Origin: Flavobacterium pisciphilum
Lineage (GTDB): Bacteria; Bacteroidota; Bacteroidia; Flavobacteriales; Flavobacteriaceae
Direction of reading: 5' to 3'
Length of the DNA: 64,000 nt
Assembly: GCF_020905345.1 (NCBI RefSeq)
Contig: NZ_JAJJMO010000001.1
Span: forward strand, 1,426,001 to 1,490,000
This document shows, one piece after another, positions 35,042-43,186 of the stretch (its first letter is position 1; every line of letters begins with the position of its first letter). The notes beneath the pieces were generated by a model, which did no database searches, was not told where the DNA came from, and saw only the letters and a list, made by a program, of their open reading frames with translations. The translations under genes were made by a program, and so were the position numbers.

Positions 35042-36169
35042 TTAAGATAAAACAACAAGGTCAACATTCGATAAAGAAAGACGGCTCAATAAACGCCTAA
35101 AAATTGATGTTGCCAAAATTACCTTAAATAGATTAAAATGTGGCTTCCCAATGCAAACAGTTGTAATTTGTTTTTCTTCTACAACAGTAAGTATCGTATC
35201 CGTAATATTAGTACTTGCTAATTTAATTACTTCGGCACCGAGTTCAGTTGCTAATTTAAAATTATTAATCAAATGGCGTTGTTTATCAAGTGCTATTTTA
35301 TCACTACTTTCTTTTGGTAATTGTACATATAACACATACCAATCACTATTATAATAACTAGCCAATCGAGCTGTTTTTCTAATAATATTCTTTGCTGTTT
35401 TATCATTACTACTGATACATGCCAATAATTTTTCGTGTCGTAACGCCTGAGTCTTTGGAACCTCATTTTCTACTTTTCGAACAACCTGACTCGCTACTTC
35501 TTTAAGAGCCAATTCTCGAAGTTGCAAAATTTGATCGGACTTAAAAAAGTTGTTTAATGCAGTCTGAATTTTATCTGCTGTGTAAATTTTTCCTTCTTTC
35601 AAGCGATCAATCAAATCTTCTGAGGTCAAATCGATATTTACAACCTCATCTGCCAATCGCAATACATTATCAGGAATGCGCTCTTTAACATCAACATTTG
35701 TAATTCGTTTTACGTCTTGGTTTAAACTTTCAATATGCTGAATATTAACTGCCGAAATAACATTTATTCCAGATTCTAAAATCTCCAAAACATCTTGCCA
35801 ACGTTTTTCATTCTTGCTCCCTTCTATATTCGTATGTGCTAATTCGTCTACAATTACCACCTCTGGTCGCAAATTAATAATGGCTTGCACGTCCATTTCC
35901 TCCAATTGCTTCCCTTTATAAAAAATAGAGCGACGAGGAATAACAGGCAAACCATCCAACAATTCATGTGTTTCCTTACGATTATGCGTTTCTATGTATC
36001 CAATTTTTACATCAATTCCATTTTTCAATAACGTATGCGCTTCCTGTAGCATACGAAAAGTTTTGCCTACACCAGCACTCATGCCAATGTAGACCTTAAA
36101 CTTTCCTTTACGGGATTTTTGAATTAAATCAAGGAAGTGCTTGACGTTATTTTCCTTTTCGTTATCCAT
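35042..36169 (-). CDS. kdpD: KdpD N-terminal sensor half (KdpD domain plus universal-stress domain)
   Basis: The 375-residue protein corresponds to the cytosolic N-terminal part of KdpD. Its KdpD domain has Walker A GMSAGVGKT (29-37) and Walker B VVIVDELAHTN (D108, E109). A universal-stress-protein domain follows (about 245-370). The four membrane helices, GAF and kinase domains of full-length KdpD (~890 aa in E. coli) are absent. The frame ends cleanly, so this is a split gene rather than a truncation. It probably senses K+ or ionic strength or nucleotide and acts on the separate kinase encoded next. Confidence 0.9.
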   Translation of the reverse strand: MDNEKENNVKHFLDLIQKSRKGKFKVYIGMSAGVGKTFRMLQEAHTLLKNGIDVKIGYIETHNRKETHELLDGLPVIPRRSIFYKGKQLEEMDVQAIINLRPEVVIVDELAHTNIEGSKNEKRWQDVLEILESGINVISAVNIQHIESLNQDVKRITNVDVKERIPDNVLRLADEVVNIDLTSEDLIDRLKEGKIYTADKIQTALNNFFKSDQILQLRELALKEVASQVVRKVENEVPKTQALRHEKLLACISSNDKTAKNIIRKTARLASYYNSDWYVLYVQLPKESSDKIALDKQRHLINNFKLATELGAEVIKLASTNITDTILTVVEEKQITTVCIGKPHFNLFKVILATSIFRRLLSRLSLSNVDLVVLS

Positions 36170-36254
36170 TATTTTATTGCGTTATGCTATAAGCAGTAAG
36201 CTTTAAACAACATGACTTTTAAAAACCTATTGCTTAAAGCTTACTAACCTAAAG

Positions 36255-37331
36255 TTAAAGAGAAATTGCCAAAGAAGTCGTCAAAAACACGTTACTATTC
36301 GTTGGATTATTATTTTTCAAAAAGATATCATCTTTACTATTCAAAGTTCGCGCTTCTAATCTAAACATCACATTATCTGCCGCTAAATAATCAAAATTTG
36401 CTGAGAACCCATAAGTTTTAAATCCATTTAGAGTTTCGGTTGCGATAATAACACCTTTTTTATCTTGATAATACTCCCCTCTTGCAGCAATCTGAATTTT
36501 ATTTGTTGGTTTATACTGAGCCATAACAATTGGAGCATACCAAACATCATAATCAGAACTACCATTAGTCGTTTGCTGTAAACCAATATCAATACCTGCA
36601 ATTAAATTCACGTTTTCTGAGACTTTAAATTGTCCGAAGAAATCATTAAAATACCTCCATTTTCTATCTACATCAGGTTGTTCATTCCCTACATAAGTAC
36701 TCCAGTTTAATGTAACTGCCGAAGTTGGCTTGTAAGTAACCTGAGTCCCAAAAGCTGGAGTTTGGTTGCCTTCTACTTTTTGAATACGCTGCCATCCGTT
36801 TAAATACATCACAGCCAAATACCATTTTTCACTTTTAGAAGTATAGCCAATCTTGATTCCAGCTTCATAATAAGGAGAATTCTCAGCTAGAATACTTCGT
36901 GTCAAAGTCATACAATCTTTTCCAATGGCACTTTCAAAACCAATATGCGAAGGCATGATTCCAGCATCAATCCATAAGTTATGCTCTTTGGAGATTTTCA
37001 CTCCTACATTAGCCTCGTATACATTTTTTAATAGTCCCTGTTCCGAAGCCAAGTTATATTCAGCATACGTTCCTGCCATTATTGCTAGATTAGCACGAAC
37101 ATTATCTTTAGCATAATTTACTTTCCCTAATCCTAAATTCAAGTTTACCTCATTGTGTTTGTTATAATTATAAAGGAAACCTGGTCGAGTATGATTCTCA
37201 GGGTTTCCAAAATCATAACTATAATAAGTATCTATATACCCCGAAAAAGTAAACGGACTTTTAGCTTCTTCTTGGGCATTAACTGTTGTATATCCGATTG
37301 CTATTAAAGCAGTAAGTATTATTTTTTTCAT
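36255..37331 (-). CDS. Outer-membrane beta-barrel protein (BBP2-like porin)
   Basis: From the ATG at 37331 the product has 358 residues; the longer frame from 37349 adds six residues before the signal peptide. The signal peptide (KKIILTALIAIGYTTVNAQ) is followed by FTFSGYIDTYYSYDFGNP and alternating beta strands ending FLTTSLAISL, as in BBP2/OprB-like barrels. Its place between kdpC and kdpD suggests it lets K+ or a counter-ion across the outer membrane; this is inferred from context. Confidence 0.85.
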   Translation of the reverse strand: MKKIILTALIAIGYTTVNAQEEAKSPFTFSGYIDTYYSYDFGNPENHTRPGFLYNYNKHNEVNLNLGLGKVNYAKDNVRANLAIMAGTYAEYNLASEQGLLKNVYEANVGVKISKEHNLWIDAGIMPSHIGFESAIGKDCMTLTRSILAENSPYYEAGIKIGYTSKSEKWYLAVMYLNGWQRIQKVEGNQTPAFGTQVTYKPTSAVTLNWSTYVGNEQPDVDRKWRYFNDFFGQFKVSENVNLIAGIDIGLQQTTNGSSDYDVWYAPIVMAQYKPTNKIQIAARGEYYQDKKGVIIATETLNGFKTYGFSANFDYLAADNVMFRLEARTLNSKDDIFLKNNNPTNSNVFLTTSLAISL

Positions 37332-37354
37332 TTTATAAGGGGGATCCAAACCCC

Positions 37355-37373
37355 ACAGGTTTTTAAAACCTGT
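37355..37373. repeat. ACAGGTTTT palindrome (copy 1)
   Basis: ACAGGTTTT-T-AAAACCTGT is a 9-bp perfect palindrome around one base. The same core recurs in the longer hairpin at 37480-37506. Confidence 0.7.
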
Positions 37374-37479
37374 AGAGTATGATTAAATTTAATTTGTTAT
37401 TAGTTTTTTGGAGCTATTTAATTCATCAGTTCGCTTCCACCTGAGCTAAAACACTTGGGACAACAAGGGCTTTAGTTAT

Positions 37480-37506
37480 CCTAACAGGTTTTGGAAACCT
37501 GTTAGG
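37480..37506. repeat. ACAGGTTT palindrome (copy 2)
   Basis: CCTAACAGGTTT and AAACCTGTTAGG form a perfect 12-bp stem with loop TGG. It is not followed by a T-run, so it is more likely a dispersed palindrome than a terminator. Confidence 0.75.
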
Positions 37507-37611
37507 CATTAAAAAGAAATCTCAGATAAAGTCACTACAAGTTTATCTATATTTTAGTCTTGGATTATCCTACTTACAAGGCACTAGAAACCTTGCTAAC
37601 AGATTCCTGCT

Positions 37612-37694
37612 TGCCATTTCGACAGAGCAGAAATCATATTAGATATTCGAATATTTTGATTCACAAGTGTATTTTCTCCTTCGTCAAAATGACA
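37612..37694. repeat. MITE-like element with imperfect terminal inverted repeats
   Basis: The left end TGCCATTTCGACAGAGCAGA matches the reverse complement of the right end (TGTCATTTTGACGAAGGAGA) at about 15 of 20 positions. The element is 83 bp with no coding potential. It resembles the TGTCATTnnGACGAAGGA-type intergenic repeats I recall from many Bacteroidota genomes. Confidence 0.6.
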
Positions 37695-37722
37695 AAGAAA
37701 CTCACGATAATTTTAAAAGAAA

Positions 37723-37743
37723 CTTAGATACTTAGAGCCTCAC
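37723..37743. repeat. CTTAGnnn array (short)
   Basis: CTTAG occurs at 37723 and 37731, then CTCAC at 37739, in exact 8-nt phase. Confidence 0.6.
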
Positions 37744-37775
37744 GTTTATCTATTTTACAATCTTAAAACAAAAAA

Positions 37776-37812
37776 CTTAGATACTTATCCGCTTAGCTAC
37801 TCAGAACCTCTT
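37776..37812. repeat. CTTAGnnn array, strict 8-nt period
   Basis: Units start at 37776 (CTTAG), 37784 (CTTAT), 37792 (CTTAG), 37800 (CTCAG) and 37808 (CTCTT), every 8 nt. The array abuts the stop codon of kdpC. Confidence 0.8.
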
Positions 37813-38367
37813 TTATTTCAAAGCATCCAAAGCTACATTTAGCTCTAGGACATTGACCATTGCAGTCCCCATAACCTTAGGAGTATTGATATTAGCTTCA
37901 ACCAAAGCTTTTACTTTATCTTCGGCTAATTTTCTTTCTTTGGCAACACGTTTCACTTGAACCAATGCTCCTTGAGGAGATATATTTGGATCCAATCCAC
38001 TACCAGAAGCAGTAACCATATCAGCAGGAATGTCTGATTTTTTTAAATACGGGTGAACAATTAAAAAAGTATCAATTCTCTTCTGAACCAAAGCCAAATA
38101 TTCGGCATTACTTGGTCCTTTATTACTTCCACCACTTCCTGCAGCATTATAATCTACAGCCGAAGGACGCCCCCAGAAATAATTAGGCTTATCAAATTTC
38201 TGACCTATTTTTTGATACCCTACTACTTTACCGTTAACCGAAATAGTTTCTCCTTTACCGTGGTTTGGAGCAAACTGTGCAATTCCATAAATTGCCAACG
38301 GATAAATAACTGCAAACAGAACCACCATTAGTAGGGTAAATTTTAATATTGAAAATATATTTTTCAT
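37813..38367 (-). CDS. kdpC: Potassium-transporting ATPase subunit KdpC
   Basis: The 184-residue subunit has one N-terminal membrane helix (about 8-28) and a periplasmic domain. It has the family hallmarks KPNYFWGRPSA, YNAAGSGGSN, the conserved ASGSGLDPNISPQGA and the C-terminal VNVLELNVALD. KdpC is a non-catalytic subunit thought to stabilise the complex and assist ATP binding by KdpB. It is separated from kdpB by a spacer containing a CTAAG/CTTAG ladder. Confidence 0.95.
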   Translation of the reverse strand: MKNIFSILKFTLLMVVLFAVIYPLAIYGIAQFAPNHGKGETISVNGKVVGYQKIGQKFDKPNYFWGRPSAVDYNAAGSGGSNKGPSNAEYLALVQKRIDTFLIVHPYLKKSDIPADMVTASGSGLDPNISPQGALVQVKRVAKERKLAEDKVKALVEANINTPKVMGTAMVNVLELNVALDALK

Positions 38368-38387
38368 TTTATTTTATTTTTGAGTTC

Positions 38388-38459
38388 CTGAGCAGCTAAG
38401 GGCTAAGTTTCCAAGTTTTTTTCCCAGTTTCTTAGCGTCTTAGTACCTCAGAATCTTGT
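38388..38459. repeat. Opposed CTAAG / CTTAG arrays able to form a ladder hairpin
   Basis: The left half has CTGAG (38388), CTAAG (38396), CTAAG (38403) and CCAAG (38411). The right half has CTTAG (38431), CTTAG (38439), CTCAG (38447) and CTTG (38455) with exact 8-nt period. CTGAG-CTAAG-CTAAG can pair with CTTAG-CTTAG-CTCAG as 5-bp rungs separated by small internal loops. It occupies most of the kdpB-kdpC spacer. Confidence 0.75.
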
Positions 38460-38462
38460 TAT

Positions 38463-40520
38463 TTACATGAATAAAGCTACAACTAAGTCAATTAGTTTAA
38501 TCCCTATAAAAGGAATAATTAATCCTCCTAAACCATATATCAGCAAGTTTCTTTTTAAGATTGCACTCGCTCCGATTGGTTTATAATCAACTCCTTTCAA
38601 CGCTAGTGGAATCAAGATTGGAATGATAATCGCATTAAAAATCACCGCCGATAAAATGGCACTTTCTGGGCTATGCAAATGCATAATATTTAAACCTTCA
38701 AGAGCTGGGATTGCAGTAATAAAAAGAGCAGGAACAATAGCAAAATACTTCGCTACATCATTCGCAATAGAGAAAGTGGTAAGCGTTCCTCTTGTCATTA
38801 ACAACTGTTTTCCAATTTCAATAACCTCAATTAACTTAGTTGGATCATTATCAAGATCAACCATATTTCCAGCTTCCTTAGCCGCTTGAGTTCCACTATT
38901 CATCGCAACACCAACATCAGCTTGAGCAAGAGCGGGAGCGTCATTCGTACCATCTCCCATCATTGCAACGAGTTTACCCATTTGTTGCTCATTCTTAATG
39001 TAATTCATTTTATCCTCAGGTTTCGCTTCGGCAATAAAATCATCAACACCAGCAGCTTCAGCAATAAACTTAGCTGTAAGTGGATTATCTCCAGTAACCA
39101 TTACCGTTTTTACACCCATTTTTCTCAAACGATCAAAACGTTCTTTCATTCCCGTTTTAATGATATCTTGCAATTCGATAACACCTTGCACTTGACTATT
39201 TTTAACAACTATCAACGGTGTTCCCCCTTTAGAAGAGATATCAATTACTCTTTGAGCTGTATCTTCTGGGAAACTATTCCCAGCTTGGAGCGCAATGTTT
39301 TTTGCAGCATCCTGAGCCCCTTTTCTAATATTAGTACCATCTTTTAAAACAACACCACTAGTTCTTGTTTCAGCAGTAAACTTAATTGTTTGTGAAATGT
39401 TATCGGTAAGAAGTGAGATACCTGCTTCCATTTTACCAGTCACATCTAACATTTTACTTAGCTCAATAATACTTTTTCCCTCTGGAGTATCATCAGCAAG
39501 AGAACTTAATACTGCAGATTCAATAAAATCTTTTTCCGAAATACCCTGAGCAGGATAGAAATTAGTCGCTTTTCTATTTCCTATAGTAATTGTTCCTGTT
39601 TTATCTAGAAGCAATACATCTATGTCTCCAGCAGTTTCTACTGCTTTTCCAGATTTTGTGATTACGTTAGCACGCAATGCTCTGTCCATACCCGCAATAC
39701 CAATTGCAGAAAGTAAACCTCCAATTGTTGTTGGAATTAAACACACAAAAAGAGAAATGAAAGCAGCAATTGTTATTGGTGCATTGGCATAATCAGCAAA
39801 CGGTTTTAAAGTAACACAAACGATTACGAAGATCAGTGTAAATGCTGCTAACAAAATAGTTAATGCAATTTCATTTGGTGTTTTCTGACGACTTGCCCCT
39901 TCTACCAAAGCAATCATTTTATCAAGAAAGCTTTCTCCAGGCTCAGATGTTACAATTACTTTAATTTTATCTGACAATACTTTTGTACCTCCAGTTACTG
40001 ATGATTTATCTCCACCAGCTTCACGAATTACAGGAGCACTTTCTCCAGTAATCGCACTTTCGTCAATAGTAGCCAAACCTTCGATGATTTCACCATCAGT
40101 TGCAATTAAATCTCCTGCCTCACAAACAAAAACATCTCCTTTCTTTAATTCCGAAGAGCTAATGTTTTTAATCTCCCCATTTGCTAAGATTTGTCTTGCT
40201 GGTGTCTCTTCACGTGTTTTTCTTAAACTATCCGCTTGTGCTTTCCCCCTAGCTTCTGCAATTGCTTCAGCAAAATTGGCAAACAAAAGTGTTACTAGTA
40301 AAATTAAAAACACAATTAAATTATAAGCAAAACTACCTTGGTCTTGTGCTCCAAATAAGATGGAAACACAAACAGCAAACATAATGGCAGTTCCTATTTC
40401 TACGGTAAACATTACCGGATTTTTAATCATCAATTTGGGATTAAGCTTCACAAAAGATTGCACTAAGGCATCTTTTACTTGCTTACTTTCAAACAATGAA
40501 TTGGATTTATTGTTAGTCAT
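38463..40520 (-). CDS. kdpB: Potassium-transporting ATPase subunit KdpB (P-type ATPase)
   Basis: The 685-residue catalytic subunit hydrolyses ATP to drive K+ uptake through KdpA. D306 in DKTGT is the phosphorylation site. The actuator loop is TGES (158-161), and [21 protein letters not shown] and [20 protein letters not shown] are present. The number and placement of helices fit the P1A class. It is transcribed between kdpA and kdpC. Confidence 0.97.
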   Translation of the reverse strand: MTNNKSNSLFESKQVKDALVQSFVKLNPKLMIKNPVMFTVEIGTAIMFAVCVSILFGAQDQGSFAYNLIVFLILLVTLLFANFAEAIAEARGKAQADSLRKTREETPARQILANGEIKNISSSELKKGDVFVCEAGDLIATDGEIIEGLATIDESAITGESAPVIREAGGDKSSVTGGTKVLSDKIKVIVTSEPGESFLDKMIALVEGASRQKTPNEIALTILLAAFTLIFVIVCVTLKPFADYANAPITIAAFISLFVCLIPTTIGGLLSAIGIAGMDRALRANVITKSGKAVETAGDIDVLLLDKTGTITIGNRKATNFYPAQGISEKDFIESAVLSSLADDTPEGKSIIELSKMLDVTGKMEAGISLLTDNISQTIKFTAETRTSGVVLKDGTNIRKGAQDAAKNIALQAGNSFPEDTAQRVIDISSKGGTPLIVVKNSQVQGVIELQDIIKTGMKERFDRLRKMGVKTVMVTGDNPLTAKFIAEAAGVDDFIAEAKPEDKMNYIKNEQQMGKLVAMMGDGTNDAPALAQADVGVAMNSGTQAAKEAGNMVDLDNDPTKLIEVIEIGKQLLMTRGTLTTFSIANDVAKYFAIVPALFITAIPALEGLNIMHLHSPESAILSAVIFNAIIIPILIPLALKGVDYKPIGASAILKRNLLIYGLGGLIIPFIGIKLIDLVVALFM

Positions 40521-40659
40521 TTTTTATATTATTTTATTTAGTTGACAGTTCCTTTTAATACATAAAAACATAGAATCTGATTGCAATTTCTTTTTTATCT
40601 ATTTTTTCCTATGCTACTTTGTCTTTTTAAATTATTGTCAATCATTTAAAAATGAATTA

Positions 40660-42381
40660 TTATTTTAGTGTAAAATATTCTGCCAAAGGACCTAAAGCCA
40701 ACGCTGGAAAGAATGATAAGGCTGCAATAATTGCGATTACAGCAAAAACCATTACTCCAAAAATAGAAGTATCTGTTTTTAAAGTTCCAGCACTTTCAGG
40801 TATATACTTTTTATTAGCAAGTAAACCAGCAATAGCCAATGGTCCAATTATAGGAATAAAACGACTCAATAGTAATACGATTCCTGTAGTAATATTCCAA
40901 AACGGATTGTTATCTCCTAGCCCTTCAAAACCAGAACCGTTATTGGCAGCACTAGAAGTATACTCATATAACATTTCAGAGAATCCATGATTTCCAGGAT
41001 TGTTTAGCCAACCAGTTGCATTTCCGCTAAACCAAAACCCCATAGCAGTATCATTTGCTGCAAAATAAGAAGCCAAAGCCGTTCCTGATAATATTAACAA
41101 AGGATGAAGAATAGCTATAAAAGCAGCTATTTTAACTTCTCGAGCTTCAATTTTCTTTCCTAGAAACTCAGGAGTTCTACCAACCATTAATCCAGAAATA
41201 AATACAGCTAGAATAATGAAAACATAAAAGTTTAGAATACCAACTCCGCAACCACCATAAAATGCATTGACCATCATGGCAAGCAATTCCATAGCACCAG
41301 ACATAGGCATAGAACTATCATGCATACTGTTAACAGAACCCGTAGAGATTACTGTTGTAGCAATGCTCCAAAAACCTGAAATAGCGGGTCCAAAACGAAC
41401 TTCCTTACCTTCCATAGCCCCTGTTGCTTGGGCAATCCCCATTCTTTCGATAGCCGGGTTTCCATTAATTTCACTAATAACTGTTGGAATAACTAGCAGT
41501 AAAAATCCTAGCGTCATAACGCCAAAAATCATATATGAAAACTTTCTTTTCTTTAAATAAAAGCCCAAGGCGAAAATCATTCCGAATGGGATAATTAATT
41601 GCGCCCACAATTCGACCGCATTCGAAAAATAACTAGGATTTTCTAAAGGATGCGCTGAATTGGACCCGAAAAATCCTCCTCCATTTGTACCGATGTGTTT
41701 TATGGCAATAAATGATGCTGCAGGTCCACGAGAAACTTCTACAGTATCTCCTTGTAAAGTCGTAATTGCATCTTTACCCTCAAAAGTCATTGGTGAACCG
41801 CTAAATACCAAAGCAGTTGCTACAATAGCCGAAAGTGGTAATAAAATACGAGTACAGCTTTTTATAAAATAATTATAAAAGTTCCCTAATTTATCAGTAG
41901 TTCTATCTTTCATGGCAGTAAAAACCATAGCTGCCGCAGCCATTCCAACACCTGCTGAAACAAATTGCAAAAACATTAAGAACATTTGAGATAAATAAGA
42001 GACCCCACTTTCTCCCGAATAATGCTGTAAATTACAGTTAACTAAAAACGAAATAGCAGTATTAAATGCTAAATCTGGGCTCATCGATGGGTTGTTGTCA
42101 GGGTTTAAAAATAGCGACCCTTGAAATAATAGAATAAAAAAGCAAAGAAAAAACCAAACCATATTTATACTTAAAAGAGCTTTTAAGTGTTGTTTCCAGT
42201 TCATTTCTTCAGTAGAATTTATACCACTGATTTTAAAAATAAATTTTTCAATTGGATTGAAAATCGGATCAAGTAGTGTTTTATCCCCCAAATAAACTTT
42301 AGCAATATATTTCCCCAAAGGAATGGCTAAAACTATCGTAAGAATAAAAATACTGATGACGCCAAATAATTCTGTGTTCAT
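40660..42381 (-). CDS. kdpA: Potassium-transporting ATPase subunit KdpA
   Basis: The 573-residue channel-like subunit belongs to the superfamily of K+ transporters, with about ten membrane helices. Selectivity-filter-type segments include NCNLQHYSGE, GTNGGGFFGSNSAHPLENP and the later AANNGSGFEGLG. K+ enters here and passes to the KdpB site. The spacer to kdpB is 139 nt, unusually long for kdpAB, and holds no recognised feature. Confidence 0.97.
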   Translation of the reverse strand: MNTELFGVISIFILTIVLAIPLGKYIAKVYLGDKTLLDPIFNPIEKFIFKISGINSTEEMNWKQHLKALLSINMVWFFLCFFILLFQGSLFLNPDNNPSMSPDLAFNTAISFLVNCNLQHYSGESGVSYLSQMFLMFLQFVSAGVGMAAAAMVFTAMKDRTTDKLGNFYNYFIKSCTRILLPLSAIVATALVFSGSPMTFEGKDAITTLQGDTVEVSRGPAASFIAIKHIGTNGGGFFGSNSAHPLENPSYFSNAVELWAQLIIPFGMIFALGFYLKKRKFSYMIFGVMTLGFLLLVIPTVISEINGNPAIERMGIAQATGAMEGKEVRFGPAISGFWSIATTVISTGSVNSMHDSSMPMSGAMELLAMMVNAFYGGCGVGILNFYVFIILAVFISGLMVGRTPEFLGKKIEAREVKIAAFIAILHPLLILSGTALASYFAANDTAMGFWFSGNATGWLNNPGNHGFSEMLYEYTSSAANNGSGFEGLGDNNPFWNITTGIVLLLSRFIPIIGPLAIAGLLANKKYIPESAGTLKTDTSIFGVMVFAVIAIIAALSFFPALALGPLAEYFTLK

Positions 42382-42485
42382 AGTTTAATTTTTTTATGAG
42401 TAAGAAGTAATCTGTGAAAAGTTAAATGATTGTGGCAAAATTATTTTCTTGACATTTTACATTTTACAATCCACATTTTACGCTG

Positions 42486-42563
42486 TTAAAATTTTTCGGG
42501 TTTGATTAATACATAAATCAAATAGCCAAAAACGGCAAGAGCAATGATAAATAGTGCAGTCAT
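42486..42563 (-). CDS. kdpF: KdpF, small subunit of the Kdp complex
   Basis: The 25-residue peptide MTALFIIALAVFGYLIYVLI plus KPEKF is a single membrane helix with a basic tail, which matches the KdpF pattern. KdpF is thought to stabilise the complex at the membrane. It starts 3 nt after the stop of another micro-ORF. A 104-nt spacer separates it from kdpA. Confidence 0.88.
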   Translation of the reverse strand: MTALFIIALAVFGYLIYVLIKPEKF

Positions 42564-42566
42564 GAT

Positions 42567-42653
42567 TTAAATTTTTTCAAAAAATTCGACAGATTTAAAA
42601 CAAATCGCAAACAGCAAAACAGCCAATGCGAGTAAAAGAATAGTGATTAACAT
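42567..42653 (-). CDS. 28-residue membrane micropeptide upstream of kdpF
   Basis: The frame ATG 42653 to TAA 42567 encodes MLITILLLALAVLLFAICFK followed by SVEFFEKI, a single hydrophobic helix with a charged end. It is in tandem with kdpF, 3 nt apart, and resembles it in size and layout but not in sequence. I infer a second small accessory subunit or a leader peptide of the operon. No named family is recognised. Confidence 0.6.
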   Translation of the reverse strand: MLITILLLALAVLLFAICFKSVEFFEKI

Positions 42654-42742
42654 AGGTTATAGATTAAAATGGTGAAATGTTCTTTGTGATGTGTGAAATG
42701 TGAATCAGTAAAACCTTTTTACTAAAAAACACATTTCAAGAG

Positions 42743-43024
42743 TTATACCCCCGAAGAGTTAATTTGCTTTATGTATTCTGCTTTCAACAATTTTGGAAAC
42801 AGATCTGAAATAGTACAATGACGCAACTCCATAAAAGAAGAAACGGAGAAAACATACACATTCGAAATAGCGCTTTTAGTTTCGTAGCTTCCCGTAATAT
42901 ATAGTCGCTCTGCAAGTGCGAGACATTTTTTTGCTCTAAGAATATTTCCAGTAATGATTGCTGTCTTAGTGATTTCTGCAAAACGTTCTGCTTGTTTATA
43001 AATCGTGGTGACTTGATTTTTCAT
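42743..43024 (-). CDS. Small hypothetical protein of the kdp locus
   Basis: The 93-residue helical protein starts MKNQVTTIYKQAERFAEITK. The longer open frame to 43153 runs through the terminator of the regulator gene, so I chose the ATG at 43024. The sequence shows two helical halves (ILRAKKCLALAERLY and VYVFSVSSFMELRHC) with three cysteines. No family is recognised with confidence. Its fixed place between the regulator and the structural kdp genes suggests a role in the same system. Confidence 0.7.
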   Translation of the reverse strand: MKNQVTTIYKQAERFAEITKTAIITGNILRAKKCLALAERLYITGSYETKSAISNVYVFSVSSFMELRHCTISDLFPKLLKAEYIKQINSSGV

Positions 43025-43137
43025 AAGAATGATTTTTATGTTCTCTTCCCTTATGCCAAAATACATTCCAAAAAAAAATAAAAACCACAAAACACTACAA
43101 ACTAAGACCTTATCTGATTTCCTTTGAAATAGGCCAT

Positions 43138-43166
43138 AAAAAAAGCCTATCAAAATGATAGGCTTT
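43138..43166 (-). terminator. Intrinsic terminator of the response regulator gene
   Basis: On the minus strand, AAGCCTATCA pairs with TGATAGGCTT and is followed by TTTTTT, about 20 nt after the regulator's stop. Confidence 0.88.
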
Positions 43167-43186
43167 TCTCAAAATAGTATGTTCTA

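Larger units (their letters stand above)
37332..37812. other. Gene-free spacer filled with repeats (kdpC to porin)
   Basis: This ~480-nt stretch has no reading frame of note. It holds two ACAGGTTT palindromes (37355, 37480), a fragment beginning TTTTGGAGCTATTT at 37417 like the repeat at 5088, a MITE-like element (37612-37694), and two CTTAG arrays (37723, 37776). No promoter for the porin was found. Confidence 0.6.

Noticed and set aside
38886..39347. 153-residue frame antisense to kdpB
   Set aside because: The kdpB reading frame here encodes the conserved P-type ATPase core. The opposite frame is serine/isoleucine-rich shadow sequence.
42382..42742. Sigma54 -24/-12 promoter for the kdp operon
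   Set aside because: I looked on the minus strand for TGGCAC-N5-TTGC. The closest match (TGTCAAGAAAATAATTTTGC near 42455) lacks the GG doublet and has the wrong spacing.
43025..43153. N-terminal 43-residue extension of the small kdp-locus protein
   Set aside because: It would be encoded across the regulator's terminator hairpin. The ATG at 43024 gives a more natural start.
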